From Moringa oleifera (taxonomy: Eukaryota; Streptophyta; Magnoliopsida; Brassicales; Moringaceae), in NCBI GenBank assembly GCA_021397835.1, contig JAJFZO010000863.1, positions 682,001 through 746,000 of the forward strand: a DNA stretch of 64,000 bases. The letters run 5' to 3'. Each line of letters opens with the position of its first letter. Position 1 is the first letter of the stretch. A program made the translations under genes and the position numbers. Under the pieces are notes generated by a model. It had not been told where the DNA came from and made no database searches. It was given only the letters and a program-made list of their open reading frames with translations. Below, one piece after another: positions 62,751 to 64,000 of the stretch.

Positions 62751-64000
62751 GACAAAGAAAATTTTAGATCGTATATAAATAAGATATTTGTATTTGAGAC
62801 CTTCTCTTTTATATAAATTCGTAAATCCTTAGGTATCTTGATTGCTTTTTGAGTGAGTTTTTATTTTTACATATTTCAATTATATTTTTTTTGTAAACTT
62901 GCTTTTTTTTTTCTTGCTTACTACGAGTATCAGCCTGATTTGGACGTTGATTGTCCTCTTTCGGACTCATACTATGACACCTATAAATAGGAGGATGGTC
63001 TGCTAAAATGTGTCTATAGTACTTATTATGAAGATTTTCTATCATGGCTCATCTTAATCAGTCTTATCACCAATTGGATAGATCGACTTAGTGTATGTTG
63101 ATATGAAATCAATATTATGTTCTCTATAAAAATCAAAATTGGTGAAGTTACTAAAATAAATTACTAATAAAAATATTAATAACAAAGCAATAAATGACAC
63201 TTAAAACTGCTAGTACATGTGCTATATGTGCACATCGCGACACATTAGATTGAAACTCGTTACAAGTATAAGAACATTCTATAAGGTTAATAACCACCTC
63301 TTTACCATTGTGCCTGACCAAAATATATTTCAGTCAACATTGAAAGTTATCATCTGTAATGAAACCACTAATTCCATAGTAAAAGCCGGAGCAATACAAT
63401 ATAATTTAACAGTTAACACACTATACCTTTTAATAATACCATCACTTACATTGTTATGGGCTTTAGGGCATATAGGTGGGACATAAGGTGGGATTGAACA
63501 TGAGACATGATGTAACTTCTCATTAAGCTTTTCATTATTGAATTTTACTTCTAGAATGGCTTCAGATTGCATTTTATCAATGGGTTAATTAAGGTAAGTC
63601 TCTGAAATTGGGTATTCATTCTCAACATCATAATCGATCAGCTCATCCAAGTTGATCTCTTCAGTATGATGAGTGTTAGGGAGAATTTAATTATGGAAGA
63701 AGGGTCATGACAAAATTTCTACCTTGAACAATTAAATAACTTTGCATATTTGTGATTTGCTCCTAATACAAGAATTAAAAAATTTCATCTTAAAATTTCA
63801 CTGCTACACATACCATGTTTGTTTTTAACAAAATTTTGCTCCATCAAATCTATAATTATATAGTACACCACTTGTTATAATACAACATAAGCTCAATATC
63901 ATCATCATTCTCTAACTTTATTTTTATGGTAGTTAATTTAGACCTTACTATGAAATGTAGTACACTATCATATTAGAACTCATAAGAGTTTCACCTTTAA
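62751..64000. other. AT-rich DNA at the window end, no recognisable gene
   Basis: Open frames of 78-89 codons occur on both strands (for example plus 63217-63486 and minus 63330-63572), overlapping each other. The minus strand at about 63620-63660 has a coding-like INLDELIDYDVENEYPISET. I cannot assign it; it may be another transposon remnant running out of the window. Confidence 0.35.

Noticed and set aside
63217..63572. Overlapping 80-89-codon frames on both strands near the window end
   Set aside because: They overlap each other on opposite strands, have no recognised family, and lie in AT-rich DNA; not supported as genes.

Overview
The window is nuclear DNA from a eudicot plant, probably a woody species. 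The evidence is intron-rich genes with GT-AG splice sites, plant-only protein families (FERONIA-type receptor kinase, thylakoid kinase STN8, plant S6K, h-type thioredoxin, ALA-type flippase), a nuclear tRNA gene, and long AT-rich intergenic tracts full of decayed DNA transposons. The species cannot be fixed from the sequence alone.

Gene-rich left part (about 2.4-24.6 kb): the last three coding exons of a thioredoxin h9-like gene (+), a FERONIA-like receptor kinase (-), eIF2 beta (+), a MAN6-like endo-beta-mannanase (+), STN8 (-) and an S6K-type AGC kinase (-). MAN6 and STN8 face each other tail to tail; from memory they are also neighbours in Arabidopsis (AT5G01930/AT5G01920). TRX h9 and S6K are also close together there (AT3G08710/AT3G08720).

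Middle part: 24.6-31.4 kb is an AT-rich desert with a decayed hAT transposase and at least two copies of a MITE-like inverted-repeat family. At 31.5-35.6 kb lie a chloroplast-type double PRC-barrel protein (+), tRNA-Ile(AAU) (-) and a small coiled-coil protein of unknown role (+). A 1.33 kb Harbinger-type inverted-repeat element with TTA target-site duplications follows (35.8-37.1 kb), then transcription elongation factor TFIIS (-, 38.2-40.5 kb).

Right part: a decayed Mutator-like (MULE) transposase (about 42.3-44.2 kb), an unexplained GC-richer segment (45.6-46.2 kb), the seven-coding-exon ALA1-like P4-ATPase (+, 48.0-54.1 kb), and 9 kb of AT-rich DNA with remnants of a Ulp1/DUF1985-type MULE that looks split by a CACTA-like insertion.

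The genes are unrelated housekeeping and signalling genes, not a pathway cluster. All gene models were assembled by hand: exon ends follow splice-site sequence, frame continuity and remembered family homology. I did not find convincing evidence of a new biological system. The best leads are a GC-AG intron in MAN6, a 67-codon uORF and tandem in-frame stops in the S6K gene, an apparently frameshifted N-terminal extension of ALA1, and nested inverted-repeat transposons.
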